Shown here: positions 45,649-54,446 of the stretch, piece after piece
Layout: every line of letters starts with the position of its first letter
Numbering within the stretch: the first letter of the stretch is position 1
Notes under the pieces: model-generated
The model's database searches: none
Told to the model about the DNA's origin: nothing
The model's input: only the letters and a program-made list of their open reading frames with translations
Program-made: the position numbers and the translations under genes
Source: Yoonia sediminilitoris
Lineage (GTDB): Bacteria; Pseudomonadota; Alphaproteobacteria; Rhodobacterales; Rhodobacteraceae
Length of the DNA stretch: 64,000 bases
NCBI RefSeq assembly: GCF_003058085.1
Contig: NZ_QBUD01000005.1
Location: 62,001 to 126,000, forward strand
Direction of reading: 5' to 3'

Positions 45649-46449
45649 ATGAAAATCGCCCTGATCCTGCTGGCCCTGCTCAGTCTGAGCGTTGCGCGCC
45701 CTGCGATTGCTGATGAAATCGAAGTGGACCTTGAACTGGTCTTGATGGTCGATGTGTCGCGGTCGATGACCGAACGCGAACTCGAAATCCAGCGCCGCGG
45801 TTATGCAGAGGCCTTGCAATCCGACAGTGTGTTTTCGGCGGTTCAATCGGGCCTGCTGCAACGGGTGGCGATCACCTATATCGAATGGGCCGGCACCCAA
45901 GAGGTGGTCGTCGGCTGGCGCGTCGTGCAGACCCGTGCCGACCTTGATGCCTTCGCCCGCAGTCTGACGTCGAAATTCAACCCCGCACTGCGCCGCACCT
46001 CCATTTCGGGCGCGCTGAGTTATGGGACCGCCCAGTTGAATAACAATATTTACAAGGGCCTGCGGCGGGTGATTGATATATCGGGCGATGGCCCCAACAA
46101 TCAGGGCCGCTACGTCGTGCAGGCCCGCGACGAGGCGCTGGCGCAGGGCATTATCATCAACGGACTGCCCCTGATGACCCGCGAGGGAATGGGCAACAGC
46201 TGGCATCTGGACGACCTGGATGTATATTACCGGAACTGTGTCATTGGCGGGCCAGGGTCTTTTGTGATCCCTGTGCTGGATTGGGCGGATTTTGCAGAGG
46301 CGGTGCGGCGCAAGCTGATCCTTGAAATGGTCGCCACTCCGCAGCCGGACATACTGGTGCAAGTCCAGTCCACATCACGCGACCCCAGCGATTGTCAGAT
46401 CGGTGAAAAGATATGGCGGGACCGGCAGCAGTATTGGGGCGATCCTTAG
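45649..46449 (+). CDS. DUF1194 von Willebrand factor A-like protein
   Basis: A signal peptide (residues 1-22) is followed by a vWA-type metal site. ELVLMVDVSRSMTEREL (an Asp-x-Ser-x-Ser motif) is the MIDAS. RRTSISGAL and RVIDISGDGPNNQG supply the further metal-contact residues. The family DUF1194 occurs widely in alphaproteobacteria but has no established function. Length 266 residues from the ATG at 45649. It is divergent from the YejA-like gene. Confidence 0.88.
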   Translation: MKIALILLALLSLSVARPAIADEIEVDLELVLMVDVSRSMTERELEIQRRGYAEALQSDSVFSAVQSGLLQRVAITYIEWAGTQEVVVGWRVVQTRADLDAFARSLTSKFNPALRRTSISGALSYGTAQLNNNIYKGLRRVIDISGDGPNNQGRYVVQARDEALAQGIIINGLPLMTREGMGNSWHLDDLDVYYRNCVIGGPGSFVIPVLDWADFAEAVRRKLILEMVATPQPDILVQVQSTSRDPSDCQIGEKIWRDRQQYWGDP

Positions 46450-46488
46450 AGTCTTATCCTTCGTCAATCTACGCAAAGCGCGCAAGCC

Positions 46489-47478
46489 TCAGGCCCGTGT
46501 CGCGACCAAACCTACAAAATCGCCCATCTTGACCAGTCCCGGCACGTGGCGCGCCGTCAGTATGCCTGCCCTGCGCGCGCAACAGACAGTCGGTTCTGCG
46601 CCCGTGCGATTGGCTGGCCAGACCCGCGCGATGGGTTGATCTTCGGCCACGGTGTCACCCATTTCGACCAGATATTCGATCAGGCCCGCAACTTGGGAAA
46701 TCACAAAACATAGCTCGTCAGGCATGTCCAGTTGCACGGTTTCTTGCAGGTCGATCTGACCTGCCATTATGCCCGCGTGAATCAACAGATTGCGGATGCC
46801 TCTGCGCGCGATCCCAACCGTCCGCGGGCTGGCTGTTCCTGCCCCGCCAAGTTCGGTCGTGACAAAGACCTTGCCCTGATTTTCGACCTCGGTGTCGAAC
46901 ATACCAACATTGTCGATCTCCAGCATCCGCACCGAAAAGGGCGCGTTAAAGGCCTGCATCGCGGCCATGCAGGCGGCTTCTTGTGCCTTGTCATCTAAAA
47001 TATGTGCGGCGGCAAAGGGCAGAAAATCCAGCGTGCGCCCACCGGAATGAAAGTCGAGCACGATGTCAGCCTGCGGCACCAGCTGGGTGGCGATGAAGTG
47101 GCTTATCTTTTGCGTGACAGTTCCGTCCGGACGGCCAGGAAAACTGCGGTTCATGTTGCCCCCATCGATTGGGGAGCAGCGCGCACCGGCGGCAAAAGCG
47201 GGCAGGTTCATCATTGGCAGGATAATGACGCGCCCGGCGATCTGGTCAGGTGTCAGCGAAACGGCCAATTCTTGCAGGGCAATCGGCCCTTCGTATTCGT
47301 CGCCATGGTTCGCCCCGGTCAGCAGTGCCGTCGGCCCGTCGCCATTGGCAATCACGGTGATCGGGATCATCACCGCCCCCCATGCGCTGTCATCGCGGCT
47401 GTAGGGTAATTTCAGAAACCCGTGATGAACGCCCTGGGCATCCAGCGGAATTGTAGGGCTGATCGGATTGGCAATCAT
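46489..47478 (-). CDS. doeB: N-acetyl-L-2,4-diaminobutyrate deacetylase, ectoine catabolism
   Basis: DoeB (EutE) removes the acetyl group from the product of ectoine hydrolysis. The protein is of the succinylglutamate desuccinylase/aspartoacylase family. The zinc motif is GANHGDEYEGP, with later MNRSFPGRPDGT and VLDFHSGG, all intact. The ATG at 47478 gives a 329-residue protein beginning MIANPISPTIPL. The longer upstream frame lies inside doeA. The four-base overlap with doeA strongly supports the pair. EutE in roseobacters is the same enzyme. Confidence 0.93.
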   Translation of the reverse strand: MIANPISPTIPLDAQGVHHGFLKLPYSRDDSAWGAVMIPITVIANGDGPTALLTGANHGDEYEGPIALQELAVSLTPDQIAGRVIILPMMNLPAFAAGARCSPIDGGNMNRSFPGRPDGTVTQKISHFIATQLVPQADIVLDFHSGGRTLDFLPFAAAHILDDKAQEAACMAAMQAFNAPFSVRMLEIDNVGMFDTEVENQGKVFVTTELGGAGTASPRTVGIARRGIRNLLIHAGIMAGQIDLQETVQLDMPDELCFVISQVAGLIEYLVEMGDTVAEDQPIARVWPANRTGAEPTVCCARRAGILTARHVPGLVKMGDFVGLVATRA

Positions 47479-48659
47479 GCCTTGACCCACAATTCGCGCG
47501 GGGTTGTGCAGAAACATTCGCATCCGGTCTCTGTAATCAGGATCGGCTCTGTTATCTCTAACCCGCCATCGTCTAGCCACAGGGCAGGCATGAAGTGAAA
47601 TGTCATGCCGGGTTCCAGCACTGTCGTGTCACCCCGCCGGAATGAAATCGTCCGCTCGCCCCAATCGGGGGGATAACTGATGCCGATGGCATAGCCGCAG
47701 CGGCTGTCTTTCTCGAACCCGGCCTTGTTGAGCGTCGCGTTGAAGGCATTGGCGATGTCCTGTGCCTGATTGCCGGGTTTGGCCTGTTCCAGACCAGCTT
47801 CAATCGCGTCCAGTACGGCTGCTTCCGCGTCACGGTATTTTTGTGGAACATTGCCCAGGAAAAGCGTGCGTGACTGCGGGCATTGATAGCGCCGATGCGC
47901 GCCAGCGATTTCAAAGAATGTCGCCTCGCCGGTCTTCATCGGGCGGTCGTCCCATGTCAGATGCGGGGCGGTCGCATCAAGGCCGGATGGGGCCATCGGC
48001 ACAATCGCGGGGTAGTCGCCCCAATATCCGTCGGCACCCCTGATTCCGGTTGCGTAGATCTCTGCGATCAGGTCATTCTTGCGCAGGCCCGGTTCTGCAA
48101 GGTCCAGAATTCGGCTGTGCATCGCTTCAACAATCCGGGCAGCGCGACGCATATAGGTCAGTTCCTGCGGGGATTTGACAGCGCGTTGCCAGTTGACCAG
48201 CGCGGTGCTGTCCACGATCTGCGCGCCGGGCAACCCCGCGATCAGGGCGGCATGGGCGGCAGCAGAATAGTAGTAGTTATCCATTTCGACACCGATGCGG
48301 GCCGTCTCAAGCCCCAGTTCGGTCAACAGCAGCGCCAATTCCTGCATCGGGTGCTTGTCAGGGTTCTGCACAAACGTGTCGTCATAGCCGCGCAGATTAT
48401 CGTCGCTTTCCATGAACACCGTCCGGCGCGCGCCGACCGAATCCATTGCGCGGCCCCACCAGACCGGGTCGCCCTCAAGCGTCAGAATGACCCCCTGATG
48501 CACATAGAACGACCACCCGTCATACCCGCTGAGCCATGACATATTCGACGGGTCACTCACGACGATTGCGCCCAGCCCCCTCGCGGCCATGGCCCGCCGG
48601 GTTTTGGCAATCCGCTGTCGATATTCTTCGGTGGTAAAGTTTGCTTCGTGTGTTGTCAT
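47475..48659 (-). CDS. doeA: Ectoine hydrolase, M24 peptidase family
   Basis: DoeA (EutD) opens the ectoine ring to N-acetyl-diaminobutyrate. It has the creatinase/prolidase fold. The N-terminal domain (SDPSNMSWLSGYDGWSFYVH) is followed by the pita-bread domain with GEATFFEIAGAHRRYQCPQS and GMTFHFMPALWLDDGGLEITEP. Several metal ligands of true prolidases are replaced, as is known for this branch. The ATG at 48659 gives 394 residues. Its partner doeB overlaps the 3' end. The divergent aminotransferase across the shared promoter region supports the ectoine assignment. Confidence 0.92.
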   Translation of the reverse strand: MTTHEANFTTEEYRQRIAKTRRAMAARGLGAIVVSDPSNMSWLSGYDGWSFYVHQGVILTLEGDPVWWGRAMDSVGARRTVFMESDDNLRGYDDTFVQNPDKHPMQELALLLTELGLETARIGVEMDNYYYSAAAHAALIAGLPGAQIVDSTALVNWQRAVKSPQELTYMRRAARIVEAMHSRILDLAEPGLRKNDLIAEIYATGIRGADGYWGDYPAIVPMAPSGLDATAPHLTWDDRPMKTGEATFFEIAGAHRRYQCPQSRTLFLGNVPQKYRDAEAAVLDAIEAGLEQAKPGNQAQDIANAFNATLNKAGFEKDSRCGYAIGISYPPDWGERTISFRRGDTTVLEPGMTFHFMPALWLDDGGLEITEPILITETGCECFCTTPRELWVKA

Positions 48660-48709
48660 GTGGCAATCCTGTTCCCTGATCCCGCCTGCGGGATATCGCG
48701 GGGAAACCG

Positions 48710-48780
48710 TCGTTTGTTTTATCGAAATTGACAAGACAACAAACGATGCTGCCCCCCTAGTGATCAGTGCGAATTTCGAT
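48710..48780. promoter_or_regulatory. Two interlaced inverted repeats between doeA and aminotransferase
   Basis: The first pair is TCGTTTGTT (48710-48718) and AACAAACGA (48738-48746). The second is ATCGAAATT (48721-48729) and AATTTCGAT (48772-48780). Both are perfect nine-base inverted repeats, and the second starts inside the first. The 175-base gap is shared by the divergent doeA and aminotransferase genes. Candidate binding site for the regulator of ectoine catabolism (EnuR or an AsnC-type protein in relatives), which is not encoded in this window. Confidence 0.55.
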
Positions 48781-48834
48781 TAGGTCTCGACCAGAATGGG
48801 CGCGCCGCCTACCCCCTCAAGACCGGAGCAACAG

Positions 48835-50214
48835 ATGACAACGACCCAGACAAACGACCAGCTATCGCAATGGGATCATGACCACTTTTTTCACCCATCG
48901 ACGCATCTTGGCCAGTTTGCACGCCGCGAGATGGGCAACCGCATCATCACCGGGGCGAACGGGGTACATATTACTGACCGCGAGGGGAAATCGTCGCTTG
49001 ACGCGTTTGCGGGGCTCTATTGCGTGAATGTGGGCTATGGCCGGACCGAGATTGCCGATGCGATTGCTGCGCAAGCGCATGAATTGGCCTATTATCACTC
49101 CTATGTCGGGCATGGGACCGAAGCCTCCATCACTTTGTCGCGCATGGTGGCAGAGCGGGCGCCCGAGGGTTTGAACCACGTATATTATGGGATGTCCGGA
49201 TCCGACGCGAACGAGACAAACATCAAGCTGGTCTGGTACTACAACAATGTGCTGGGCCGCCCGGAAAAGAAAAAGATCATCTCGCGCTGGCGTGGCTATC
49301 ATGGCTCTGGTCTGATGACCGGGTCGCTGACCGGACTTGAATTGTTCCACAAGAAGTTCGACCTGCCACTCAATCAGGTGGTGCACACGGAAGCGCCGTA
49401 TTATTTCCGCCGCGCCGACCGGTCGATGACCGAGGAAGCCTTTTCCGCCGATTGCGCACAAAAGCTTGAGGCCCTGATTGAACGCGAAGGCGCCGACACC
49501 ATCGCGGCATTCATCGGTGAGCCTGTGCTGGGCACCGGCGGCATTGTCCCCCCACCTGCGGGCTATTGGGAGGCGATCCAGAAAGTCTTGGCCAAGCATG
49601 ACATTCTGCTGATCGCGGATGAGGTCGTGACCGGCTTTGGCCGTCTTGGCACGATGATGGGGTCGGACCATTACGGGCTGAAACCTGACTTGGTCACCAT
49701 CGCCAAGGGGCTGACATCGGCCTATGCGCCGCTGTCGGGGTCTATCGTGTCAGACAAGATATGGCAGGTATTGGAACAGGGTACCGATGAATTCGGGCCA
49801 ATCGGGCATGGCTGGACATACTCGGCCCATCCGATCGGGGCTGCCGCGGGTGTGGCAAACCTGAAACTGCTCGACAGTCTTGACCTTGTATCAAATGCGG
49901 GCACGGTGGGGCAGTATCTAAACACCGCGATGGCCGACGCGCTGGGCGATCATGCCAACGTGGGGGATATTCGTGGCGAGGGCATGTTGTGTGCCATTGA
50001 ATTGGTCAAGGATCGCGACGATCACGTCTTTTTCGATGCCGCCGACAAGGTCGGGCCACGCATTGCCGCTGCCATGCTTGAACATGGGGTAATCGCACGG
50101 GCCATGCCGCAGGGTGACATCATCGGGTTTGCGCCGCCGTTTTCACTGACGACCGCGCAGGCAGACCAGATCGTCGCCGCCACCCACGCCGCCGTCAAAG
50201 AGACACTTGGCTAA
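48835..50214 (+). CDS. doeD: Class III aminotransferase, likely diaminobutyrate transaminase of ectoine breakdown
   Basis: This PLP-dependent aminotransferase has 459 residues from the ATG at 48835. [34 protein letters not shown] and the Schiff-base lysine in [16 protein letters not shown] are the class III marks. The [19 protein letters not shown] block is typical. Sequence alone also fits omega-transaminases and taurine-pyruvate aminotransferases. Divergent placement from doeA/doeB across shared inverted repeats suggests the DoeD role (2,4-diaminobutyrate to aspartate semialdehyde). The expected dehydrogenase partner (DoeC) is not in the window. Confidence 0.75.
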   Translation: MTTTQTNDQLSQWDHDHFFHPSTHLGQFARREMGNRIITGANGVHITDREGKSSLDAFAGLYCVNVGYGRTEIADAIAAQAHELAYYHSYVGHGTEASITLSRMVAERAPEGLNHVYYGMSGSDANETNIKLVWYYNNVLGRPEKKKIISRWRGYHGSGLMTGSLTGLELFHKKFDLPLNQVVHTEAPYYFRRADRSMTEEAFSADCAQKLEALIEREGADTIAAFIGEPVLGTGGIVPPPAGYWEAIQKVLAKHDILLIADEVVTGFGRLGTMMGSDHYGLKPDLVTIAKGLTSAYAPLSGSIVSDKIWQVLEQGTDEFGPIGHGWTYSAHPIGAAAGVANLKLLDSLDLVSNAGTVGQYLNTAMADALGDHANVGDIRGEGMLCAIELVKDRDDHVFFDAADKVGPRIAAAMLEHGVIARAMPQGDIIGFAPPFSLTTAQADQIVAATHAAVKETLG

Positions 50215-50392
50215 AAAGCATCCGTTATCGCAGCGATGGCGCATGATGTCGCAATGCAGAACCATGCCCAGTCAGCCGGCCCAGCTTTGTCACTATCGGC
50301 GGATTGTCCGCCGCAAAGTTGGTCCGGCAGCGATGACCCCACTCTCGGTACCTTGTGCATCAAGCGGATCAACGCGCTAGGACGACAGGCGG

Positions 50393-51217
50393 CTAGGTAA
50401 TCCGTTTGATACTCTGCGCGATCTCTTCGGGTTCAAAGACGCGCTTCCAGTCATCGCGCATTAAGACCGGCTTGCCGAATTCAATGGCCTTGTTGCAGGC
50501 ATCGGAAAAGACGCCATCTACCTCACCAAAGATGACAGCACCCAGGATATTCATATGGCCCAGCAGGAAGTCACGCGCGGCCTCTCGCGGAACACCCCGC
50601 GCAACAACTTCATCCATCGCTTCACGCATGACGTCCAGCAGCGATGCGCAGACGGTTTCCGACAAGCCGGGCTCCAATAACGCCATTTGTTCAACCGTGA
50701 CGCGGTGGGACCGCGCGACAGGGGCAAAGATCGCTTTGCCGACTTTCTCACCCAAGGCATAGTCCGCTTCAGGACCCTGCATCAGTGCATTGACGATCCC
50801 TTGCTGGGCAGCAATGCCGCCAAAATAGTCCTTGCGCCCTTCCGCTGTCGTTTCGTCGTTGAAAATTGGAGGATGACAAGGATGGCTTACGAAATATGTC
50901 ACATCTTTCCGCTCGGGCAGATGTCCGGCAAAAGGGGCCGCTGCATCCAGACAGACAATCATCGCCCCCGATGGGACCTTGTCGATAATTGATGCCGCGA
51001 CGCGCCCAATAACCGTGTCAGGCACGGCAAGAACGACCACGTCCGCCCCGTCCAACGCACTGTCAGGCGATTGACAGTCAAACCCCAGCTCCGTCTTCAG
51101 ACGTTCGCGCCCTTCGGGCGAGACTTCAACATGCGCTGTCTCAAAATCTGTGGCGGCCAGATTGCGGGACAAACGGACCCCCATTTTCCCACCTGCTCCG
51201 AACAAGGCCAGTTTCAT
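50393..51217 (-). CDS. NAD(P)-dependent dehydrogenase, ApnO/phosphogluconate dehydrogenase-like
   Basis: The N-terminal Rossmann domain begins MKLALFGAGGKMGVRLSRNL. The C-terminal helical domain (GEKVGKAIFAPVARSHRVTV, then LLGHMNILGAVIFGEVDG) resembles the phosphogluconate dehydrogenase C-terminal family that includes D-apionate oxidoisomerase ApnO. FVSHPCHPPIFNDE is a metal-like His/Cys motif. The ATG at 51217 follows GGGGGA; an 18-residue extension is ignored. Its usual partners (apionate decarboxylation genes, sugar kinase) are not adjacent. Substrate is therefore unassigned. Confidence 0.8.
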   Translation of the reverse strand: MKLALFGAGGKMGVRLSRNLAATDFETAHVEVSPEGRERLKTELGFDCQSPDSALDGADVVVLAVPDTVIGRVAASIIDKVPSGAMIVCLDAAAPFAGHLPERKDVTYFVSHPCHPPIFNDETTAEGRKDYFGGIAAQQGIVNALMQGPEADYALGEKVGKAIFAPVARSHRVTVEQMALLEPGLSETVCASLLDVMREAMDEVVARGVPREAARDFLLGHMNILGAVIFGEVDGVFSDACNKAIEFGKPVLMRDDWKRVFEPEEIAQSIKRIT

Positions 51218-51668
51218 ACGATGTCCCCCTGATCTGCGATGTGCTAACGGTTCGGATAAAGGCCCCGTCAATTCGCGAAACCTGACAATAGGTATGCAGG
51301 CAAGTCAAGCAGCGCGATTGACTGATCGTGAATGACCAGGCTGGCGAACCGCCACTCTTGAATGGCGTCTTTGCGTGTTGCATGGGGCAGTTCGAATACC
51401 ATCTGCGGCCAATACGTTCGCGTCGACACAGGTAGGGCTCATGGAGTTTTGTTTGGGCAAAAGCGGGATCAGCGCAGCAAAAAAGGCGCAAATCCAAGCG
51501 CGTATGCTGAATGAAAACGCCACTGCAATACGCGCATAGAAACATCCAAACACTTAGGGGCAGGACCCATTAATCCTGCCAAATGATGCGGCATCGCATT
51601 TGATGTCCGCCAAAACCGACTTACAAATAATTTGCGGTGAATACCGGCAAGGGAAACAGATGTTAAAC
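51218..51668. other. Intergenic region without a recognisable gene
   Basis: About 450 bases with only short frames on both strands and no family match or strong hairpin. The left part must hold the promoter of the reverse-strand dehydrogenase. Confidence 0.5.
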
Positions 51669-53993
51669 TCAGGCGCTCTTCATGGCCGATCCTGCACGTC
51701 GAGACAGGAGGTCTCGCAAGCCGTCAAGAGGAACTGGCTTTGAGAAAGCGTAGCCCTGAAGGGTATGGCAGCCCATGTCCCGCAGCAGATCTGCATGCTC
51801 CATCGTTTCGACGCCTTCGGCGACAACGGTCAATTGGGTGGCATGCGCGATGTTCATAATGCTTTGTACCACTTCGCGGCAAATGGCGTCATCTACAACG
51901 GATGATATCAGGCGCCGGTCAATCTTCATTGCGTCAGGCCGAAGCTGCATAAGCCCGACAATGGACGCATGCCCTGACCCAAAATCATCAATCTCAATCG
52001 CAACGCCAGCTTCACGCAGCGCGTCAAGACCAAACCGAAAATGGTCTCCCTGATCTTCAATCAAAACAGATTCCAGTATCTCGAAAGCAACCTTCAGACC
52101 GGGCGGCCGATTTTCAACGACTGTCTGTGCAGTTTTTACATCCTCTATACGTGCTGCCGTTACGTTGAAAGACGCCCGGTGAAGCCCGAAACCTTCATCA
52201 AGGAGTTGTTCCAACTCACGCATGGCGCGCTTGAAAAGGGCCACATCAATATTGTCTACAATTGCAAGGCGTTGGGCAACAGGCAGAAACTTGTCCGGCA
52301 TGACAACTCCTTGCCGGGGTGAATGCCACCTTCCGAGCATTTCAACGCCGACGACCTCATGTGTCTGCGCATCCACCTGAATTTGGTAGTGCGGCTCGAA
52401 ATCGTCCTGTTCCAGTGCCTCTTTCAGACCCTCGGGCATAGATCGCCTGGTTTGCAGGTTCTCGTGTAGAAGCGGGCTGTATAACTGGACCTGGTTGCGC
52501 CCGGACTCTTTCGCCTCATAGAGTGCAGCATCAGCGCCTACATTCAGGGTACTGTCATCCAGAAGACCATCCAGTGTACTGGCAACGCCGAAACTTGCAC
52601 CGACCCGAAGCTGCTTGCCAAGATAGTCAATTGGTTCCTGGATGTGCCTCAAGGCGCGCAGCGCAAACTCCTCCCCTTCTTGCAGCGATGTCCCGGGCGC
52701 CAGCAATACGACAAATTCATCACCCCCGATACGGGCCGGCAAATCCTGGGCACGGCTCAACTTTGACAGCGTCTTTGCCACATCTACCAAGACAAAATCA
52801 CCCGCAGCGTGCCCAAGTGTGTCGTTGACATATTTGAATTGGTCCAGGTCAATGCGGACCAGAGTTGCGCCCGCCCCGCTGTCTTTCTTATCTGTGCCAC
52901 GTCGATGCAGTTCCTGGTCAAGTGCCCGGCGGTTCGGCAGACCTGTTAACGGATCGTGCAACGCCTGATGCTCGACCTCGTTCTTGGTTGACTCCAACTC
53001 CTGCTGTTGTTTGACAAGATTAGAGATGTCAGTCGATACGCTGATATAGCCACGATATTCCCCCGCGATCCCGAAGTAGGGTGAAATTGACATCCTGATC
53101 CAATAATCATCGCCCGACTTATTTTGACTTGGGATGTCACGTCGGATTGTGCGCCGTGCCGCGATCGCTTCTTTCAGATCATCGAAGTCTTTGGGGTTCA
53201 TCTGATCGCTGCCCAACAGCTCGATTGGCGTTTTGCCTACGACCTCATCAAGTGTTGATCCGGTTAACCTCTCGAAAGCGGGATTAACCCAGGTAATTAC
53301 GCCATCGGGCCCCGTTACAGCGATTGAATCGTTTACACTTTCGGCAACGGCCGCTTTCTCAATCAAGACCGCCTTGGTGCGGTTCTGGGCGCGAAGGCTC
53401 AGAATCGTTTGTCGCGCAAGGAATAGAAAGATGAGTGCCAGTGCGATGCCGCCCGAAGCGGTGCCAACGCGGACATAGCGGGTGATCCGATCCTCAATGA
53501 TTGATACGTAGGGCTGAAAGGCTTCGCTGTCTTCAATGATTACCTCTGCAGCATCAGCAAACCTGAGCCCCAAAGCAAAGGCGGAATCCGGTCCGACAGC
53601 GCTAATCGTTTCCGGGGCAATAATCTGATCAATCAGCGCTTGGGCAGCGGCCACATGTAAGATGTTGTCATCACAGATTTGCAGTGCGGGACCTGCACCA
53701 AGCCATGCGAACAGCCGCTTCTCAAAGGGAGAGAGCGTGTCCCGGCACCACACGGCCTCAGCCTGCGCAGTTTGCAGCAGGCTTTCCAGTTCCGCTGCCT
53801 GGCTGCTGCGCATGATCGGGTTTTTCCTCGCAACGTCGAGGATGTTTTGCGAGGCAACCAGATGGTTGAAGTTGCGTTCACGAAATTCGCTTGCCACATT
53901 CAAGTATCTGTAACCAATAAAGGAAATCGCCGTCGATACTGTCAGCATCAATGCAAATGCCATCAGTACCCATGGTATACGTGTAGATGTCAA
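51669..53993 (-). CDS. Membrane PAS-GGDEF-EAL c-di-GMP turnover protein
   Basis: This 774-residue signalling protein has a helix at residues 8-28 and another at 178-200, enclosing a periplasmic sensor of about 150 residues. A PAS domain follows (215-325, NDSIAVTGPDGVITWVNPAF). The diguanylate cyclase half has an intact GGDEF at 423-427 and the LVRIDLDQFKYVNDTLGH metal block. The phosphodiesterase half has EML in place of EAL at 551-553. The other catalytic residues seem kept: Asn in SFNVTAA, Glu in AFEILES, IDDFGSGHAS, MKIDRR, VVAEGVE and the LQGYAFSKP end. It could make or break c-di-GMP depending on signal. Confidence 0.93.
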   Translation of the reverse strand: MTSTRIPWVLMAFALMLTVSTAISFIGYRYLNVASEFRERNFNHLVASQNILDVARKNPIMRSSQAAELESLLQTAQAEAVWCRDTLSPFEKRLFAWLGAGPALQICDDNILHVAAAQALIDQIIAPETISAVGPDSAFALGLRFADAAEVIIEDSEAFQPYVSIIEDRITRYVRVGTASGGIALALIFLFLARQTILSLRAQNRTKAVLIEKAAVAESVNDSIAVTGPDGVITWVNPAFERLTGSTLDEVVGKTPIELLGSDQMNPKDFDDLKEAIAARRTIRRDIPSQNKSGDDYWIRMSISPYFGIAGEYRGYISVSTDISNLVKQQQELESTKNEVEHQALHDPLTGLPNRRALDQELHRRGTDKKDSGAGATLVRIDLDQFKYVNDTLGHAAGDFVLVDVAKTLSKLSRAQDLPARIGGDEFVVLLAPGTSLQEGEEFALRALRHIQEPIDYLGKQLRVGASFGVASTLDGLLDDSTLNVGADAALYEAKESGRNQVQLYSPLLHENLQTRRSMPEGLKEALEQDDFEPHYQIQVDAQTHEVVGVEMLGRWHSPRQGVVMPDKFLPVAQRLAIVDNIDVALFKRAMRELEQLLDEGFGLHRASFNVTAARIEDVKTAQTVVENRPPGLKVAFEILESVLIEDQGDHFRFGLDALREAGVAIEIDDFGSGHASIVGLMQLRPDAMKIDRRLISSVVDDAICREVVQSIMNIAHATQLTVVAEGVETMEHADLLRDMGCHTLQGYAFSKPVPLDGLRDLLSRRAGSAMKSA

Positions 53994-54446
53994 TGCACGG
54001 CCTCTCTTCCTTGGTTCAGAAGATGTAACACTGAAAGAGTTTAGATGTAGTTAGGCTCTGGGCTTGGGAAATTGAGGGAAGCCGGGCAAGCCAGTACCCA
54101 AAGTGCTCTCATCCACGAGACTGATGGGTTTGGGTCTGCCCTACTGCAGTGACGTTCAGACAGGAACTGTCCTTGGCACCGGGGCAAGACATTCAGCGCA
54201 GGGTTAGTGCGATTTCAGTGCGTCCATTTGCTGATGATGGCCTGCATGCGGCTCGACTTACACGGCTTATCTGCAAGGCCGCGGGGAGCCTGTCCGGCTG
54301 ATCGACGGCACAGAGGTCGCCAACATCGTCGATTACCTGTTTGATGCGGGTAACCTATAGGGCGAAGATGACAGGTCTCTGGAGGCCACGCCCGGCATCG
54401 CTTTATGGTTCAAAACGGCAATCTGGCAGGGAAGGATAATGCGCGG
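53994..54446. other. Intergenic region with a possible gene relic
   Basis: No full gene is present. A 41-codon forward frame that follows tandem stops and ends at 54360 reads as ordinary coding sequence and is listed separately. The promoter of the GGDEF-EAL gene lies at the left end. Confidence 0.4.
54238..54360 (+). pseudogene. Possible C-terminal gene relic
   Basis: The frame reads YTAYLQGRGEPVRLIDGTEV, then ANIVDYLFDAGNL and a TAG stop. It has a protein-like composition but no start codon, and stops lie directly before it. I do not recognise the family. It may be a chance frame. Confidence 0.2.

Noticed and set aside
48835..50214. Taurine-pyruvate aminotransferase as the name for the class III aminotransferase
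   Set aside because: Sequence would allow it, but the shared promoter region with doeA-doeB and lack of taurine genes favour the ectoine pathway.
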